DNA of 64,000 nucleotides from Prado023 sp963697345 (lineage in GTDB: Bacteria; Actinomycetota; Actinomycetes; S36-B12; CAIYMF01), in assembly GCA_963697345.1 (NCBI GenBank), contig CAVONS010000018.1:1-64000 (forward strand), read 5' to 3'. Below, piece after piece: positions 63,158 through 64,000 of this stretch. Positions within the stretch are counted from its first letter, which is position 1. Each line of letters opens with the position of its first letter. The notes beneath the pieces are model-generated. The model was not told where the DNA came from and ran no database searches. It saw only the letters and a list, made by a program, of their open reading frames with translations. The position numbers and the translations under genes are program-made.

Positions 63158-63231
63158 GCCCCCGTAGCCCAACCGGCAGAGGCAGGCGGCTTAAAACCGC
63201 CCAAGTGTGGGTTCGACTCCCACCGGGGGCA
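63158..63231 (+). tRNA. tRNA with anticodon TAA (Leu) and a short variable loop
   Basis: 74 nt: acceptor GCCCCCG/CGGGGGC, D arm GCC/GGC, anticodon stem GGCGG/CCGCC with loop CTTAAAA (anticodon TAA, reading UUA), variable loop CAAGT, T arm GTGGG/CCCAC with TTCGACT, discriminator A. Leucine tRNAs normally carry a long variable arm (about 85 nt in total); this has only five bases. Discriminator A suits Leu. No CCA is encoded. The identity is therefore tentative. Confidence 0.8.
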
Positions 63232-63242
63232 CACACACAAGT

Positions 63243-63264
63243 GCGGGCCATGCAGAGGGCCCGC
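63243..63264 (+). terminator. Hairpin after the tRNA
   Basis: GCGGGCC (63243-63249) pairs with GGCCCGC (63258-63264) around an eight-base loop. It follows the tRNA by 11 bases and has no T-tract, so it may end the tRNA transcript or sit in the leader of the next gene. Confidence 0.35.
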
Positions 63265-63282
63265 AACCCAGGAGGGATGCAT

Positions 63283-63939
63283 ATGGCCCCCAGCACGCAG
63301 GGTCGTGGGAGGTCCGGCCCGGTCACCTGGTCGCAGTACCAGACGTCGATCGGGGACAGGTCAGCGCTGTTCGCCGCGGTTGTTGACAGGTGGGCGCCGG
63401 AACACGCGCTGTACGCGGGCAGCTACGTCGACCTCTCCCCATCGACCGCGATCCCATCGGTCACCTACGTCGACCTCGACCGACGGGCAGCCAGGTACTT
63501 CGCCGACGAGGGGCTGGTGCGCGCCGACCTTGCGGGCAGGTGTCGACCGGGCGCCGGCGTGCACGTGTCGTTCCTGCACGGGGACTACACCGACATCACG
63601 CTCCCGCCGGCCAGCTTCGACCTGCTCATCTCGCTCTATGCCGACCGCGTGCTGGCCAGCTGCCGGCAGTATCTGGCACCCGAGGGGCTCCTGCTGGCCA
63701 ACACCAGCCACGGTGATGCCAGCCTGGCCGCTCTGGACCCACAGCTCGAGCTGGTCGCAGCGGTGCAGCACCGCGACGACCGGTACAGGCTGGTGACAGA
63801 CGAGCTCCACACATTCCTCGTGCCCAGGAAGCCGGAGGCTGCGGATCCCGAGAAGATCCGCAGCAGCGGTCGCGGGATCCGCTACACACGCGACGCTTTC
63901 GCCTACGTGTTCCGGGTCCGGGGCCCCGTGGGGGTGTAG
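63283..63939 (+). CDS. Class I SAM-dependent methyltransferase-like protein
   Basis: A 218-residue protein with the methyltransferase-like order: YAGSYVDLSPSTAIPSVTYV at motif I (no classic E/DxGxG), DLDRRAARYFADEGLV, then FLHGDYTDITLPPASFDLLI and LAPEGLLLANTSHGDAS. The weak motif I makes SAM binding uncertain. ATG 63283 is preferred because GGAGGG lies six bases upstream; the ATG at 63277 has none. Substrate unknown. Confidence 0.6.
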   Translation: MAPSTQGRGRSGPVTWSQYQTSIGDRSALFAAVVDRWAPEHALYAGSYVDLSPSTAIPSVTYVDLDRRAARYFADEGLVRADLAGRCRPGAGVHVSFLHGDYTDITLPPASFDLLISLYADRVLASCRQYLAPEGLLLANTSHGDASLAALDPQLELVAAVQHRDDRYRLVTDELHTFLVPRKPEAADPEKIRSSGRGIRYTRDAFAYVFRVRGPVGV

Positions 63940-63963
63940 GGCTGGCCGCTTGGGGGAAGGAAC

Positions 63964-64000
63964 GTGCCGAATCGCCTGTTATGTGGTTCAGTGAGAGTCC
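63964..64000 (+). CDS. Possible start of a gene running off the window
   Basis: GGAAGGAA lies about two to six bases before a GTG that opens VPNRLLCGSVRV to the end of the window. Too short for identification. Confidence 0.25.
   Translation, partial: MPNRLLCGSVRV

Overview
The window is high-GC DNA in which nearly every ORF-length stretch is coding, with many GTG starts and leaderless transcripts. Its gene neighbourhoods (mfd-lipoprotein-mazG-eno-ftsB-DUF501-ppx, tRNA-Gln-glmU-tdk-prs-rplY-pth, metG-tatD-rsmA-ispE, glp-rimJ-glpR/sepX, a PAC2 protein, a protein O-mannosyltransferase and a WS/DGAT acyltransferase) are those of the Actinomycetota. The genus cannot be named from this sequence. 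The right half (about 26-64 kb) is stable core chromosome; the left part is accessory and holds several broken genes.

Region 1 (1-8.1 kb): the end of an unidentified gene, three small enzymes (SRPBCC, VOC, hotdog thioesterase), an AraC-type regulator broken by two frameshifts, an SDR oxidoreductase with the glyoxalase III/Hsp31 chaperone HchA and the remnant of a PPOX/F420-type gene, then a TetR repressor facing a thioredoxin-reductase-like flavoprotein and a methyltransferase across a pair of palindromic operators.

Region 2 (8.7-19.9 kb) is the most unusual part. Two nearly identical 61-bp copies of a damaged tRNA-Arg(CCT) gene, an att-like sequence, lie 11 kb apart in the same orientation. 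One abuts the tail of a BrnA-type antitoxin gene and the other cuts off a HAD hydrolase gene. Between them lies an N-acetylglucosamine unit: separate PTS IIC and IIB proteins, NagB, two different NagA deacetylases, a MalT/LuxR-type ATPase regulator, a membrane-anchored trypsin-fold protein that has lost its catalytic His and Ser, CutC, and a second copy of the nagA start region. NagB has methionine in place of its catalytic glutamate.

Region 3 (20-34 kb): cation/proton antiporter, secreted thermonuclease with probable lamin-tail and Fn3 domains, DrrAB-type ABC exporter, flippase-like membrane protein, PAC2 protein, MscL, SAF-domain protein, an FmdB zinc-ribbon gene preceded by a CIRCE heat-shock operator, 5-formyl-THF cyclo-ligase, and the divisome pair Glp (MoeA-like) and GlpR/SepX. 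A 9-codon leaderless ORF precedes glp.

Region 4 (34-64 kb): tRNA-Ala, WS/DGAT with a Lys/Ala/Pro repeat tail, protein O-mannosyltransferase, RsmI, MetG, TatD, RsmA, IspE, ManA, an ABC-F protein, MarR and TetR regulators, tRNA-Gln, GlmU, thymidine kinase, Prs, L25, Pth, CysQ, Mfd, MazG, enolase, FtsB/DivIC (ribosome site inside a hairpin), DUF501, Ppx, an ACT protein, peptide deformylase, a tRNA with a UAA anticodon but no long variable arm, and a methyltransferase. NagA/NagB, the PTS and GlmU connect amino-sugar uptake to peptidoglycan precursor supply; Glp/GlpR, FtsB and Pmt belong to envelope growth.
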